From Pseudomonas inefficax (GTDB lineage: Bacteria > Pseudomonadota > Gammaproteobacteria > Pseudomonadales > Pseudomonadaceae), in contig NZ_OPYN01000203.1 of assembly GCF_900277125.1 (NCBI RefSeq), forward strand, positions 1-60,016: a DNA stretch of 60,016 nt, written 5' to 3'. The notes beneath the pieces are model-generated. The model was not told where the DNA came from. It did not search any database and worked only from the letters and a program-made list of their open reading frames with translations. Numbering within the stretch: the stretch's first letter is position 1; each line of letters starts with the position of its first letter. The position numbers were made by a program, and so were the translations under genes. Positions 59,851 through 60,016 of this stretch are shown here, in pieces.

Positions 59851-60016
59851 GGTCAAGCCTCACGGGCAATTAGTATTGGTTAGCTCAACGCCTCACAGCG
59901 CTTACACACCCAACCTATCAACGTCGTAGTCTTCGACGGCCCTTTAGGGGATTCAAGATCCCAGTGAGATCTCATCTTGAGGCAAGTTTCCCGCTTAGAT
60001 GCTTTCAGCGGTTATC
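59851..60016 (-). rRNA. rrl: 23S ribosomal RNA, 3' end only
   Basis: The reverse complement runs in from the right edge as GATAACCGCTGAAAGCATCT and contains AAGCGGGAAACTTGCCTCAA and GGTTGGGTGTGTAAGCGCTG. It ends ACTAATTGCCCGTGAGGCTT plus GACC. This is the conserved 3' end of gammaproteobacterial 23S rRNA. The exact processed end is approximate. Confidence 0.95.

Overview
The window reads as a chromosomal segment of a Pseudomonas of the P. putida / P. fluorescens type. The evidence is high G+C with Pseudomonas codon use, the many 'GCGGG-CCCGC' and 'GCGGCCTT..CGCGAAAGGGC' REP palindromes, the OprD-family porin, the 5S/23S rRNA sequence, and gene families typical of the genus. The species call is inference from these features, not from a database search.

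Layout. (1) 1-2.3 kb: the 3' end of nrdB with its terminator, an orphan BRO-N domain gene, a RelE/ParE-RelB type toxin-antitoxin pair on the minus strand, and REP-rich spacers. (2) 2.3-8.7 kb: a hexuronate catabolism and uptake locus. It has an OprD-family porin, uronate dehydrogenase (udh), an SMP-30 lactonase and a three-gene TRAP transporter. The porin and udh promoters share a nearly identical 13-bp GntR-like operator. Porin, udh and dctP all carry AAnAAnAA motifs at or near their translation starts, which suggests Crc/Hfq catabolite repression. (3) 8.8-10.7 kb: an EamA transporter and an aldose 1-epimerase-like gene. (4) 10.7-49.1 kb: a complete type VI secretion system (T6SS) of the P. 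aeruginosa H1 type, arranged divergently. The minus-strand arm is fha, tssJ, tssK, tssL, tssM, tagF, pppA, ppkA, tagT, tagS, tagR, tagQ. It is followed by three unrecognised genes that look like a candidate membrane-acting effector, a multi-pass membrane protein (possible immunity) and a lipoprotein. The plus-strand arm is tssA, tssB, tssC, hcp, tae4, tai4, tssE, tssF, tssG, clpV, vgrG, an EagT/DcrB-type chaperone, a PAAR-Rhs effector and two immunity-like genes. (5) 49.1-54.3 kb, all minus strand: a LysR regulator, a PNPOx-like/ferredoxin reductase/2Fe-2S fusion, a glutathione S-transferase and two tandem UPF0149 paralogues. (6) 54.3-59.3 kb, minus strand: an operon of nitrilase-family amidase, a duplicated-fold membrane protein and asparaginase, then a catabolic-type acetolactate synthase. 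(7) 59.5-60 kb: the 3' end of an rRNA operon (5S and partial 23S) on the minus strand with its terminator.

How the T6SS works together (family knowledge): TssJLM form the membrane complex, TssEFGK and TssA the baseplate and cap, TssBC the sheath, Hcp the tube, VgrG/PAAR-Rhs the spike, and ClpV recycles the sheath. TagQRST, PpkA, Fha, PppA and TagF form the threonine-phosphorylation switch that tunes firing. Cargo visible here is a Tae4 amidase with its immunity protein and a PAAR-Rhs protein with an unassigned C-terminal toxin. The 301-aa protein beside tagQ is a possible third cargo.

Most worth following up: the unassigned three-gene block at 10743-12576; the Rhs C-terminal toxin with two downstream immunity-like genes; the tae4/tai4 pair in the slot that holds tagJ in P. 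aeruginosa, next to an hcp flanked by stable hairpins; the shared operator and CA motifs of the uronate locus; and the duplicated membrane protein between a nitrilase and an asparaginase. I saw no tRNA gene, CRISPR array, insertion sequence or integrase.
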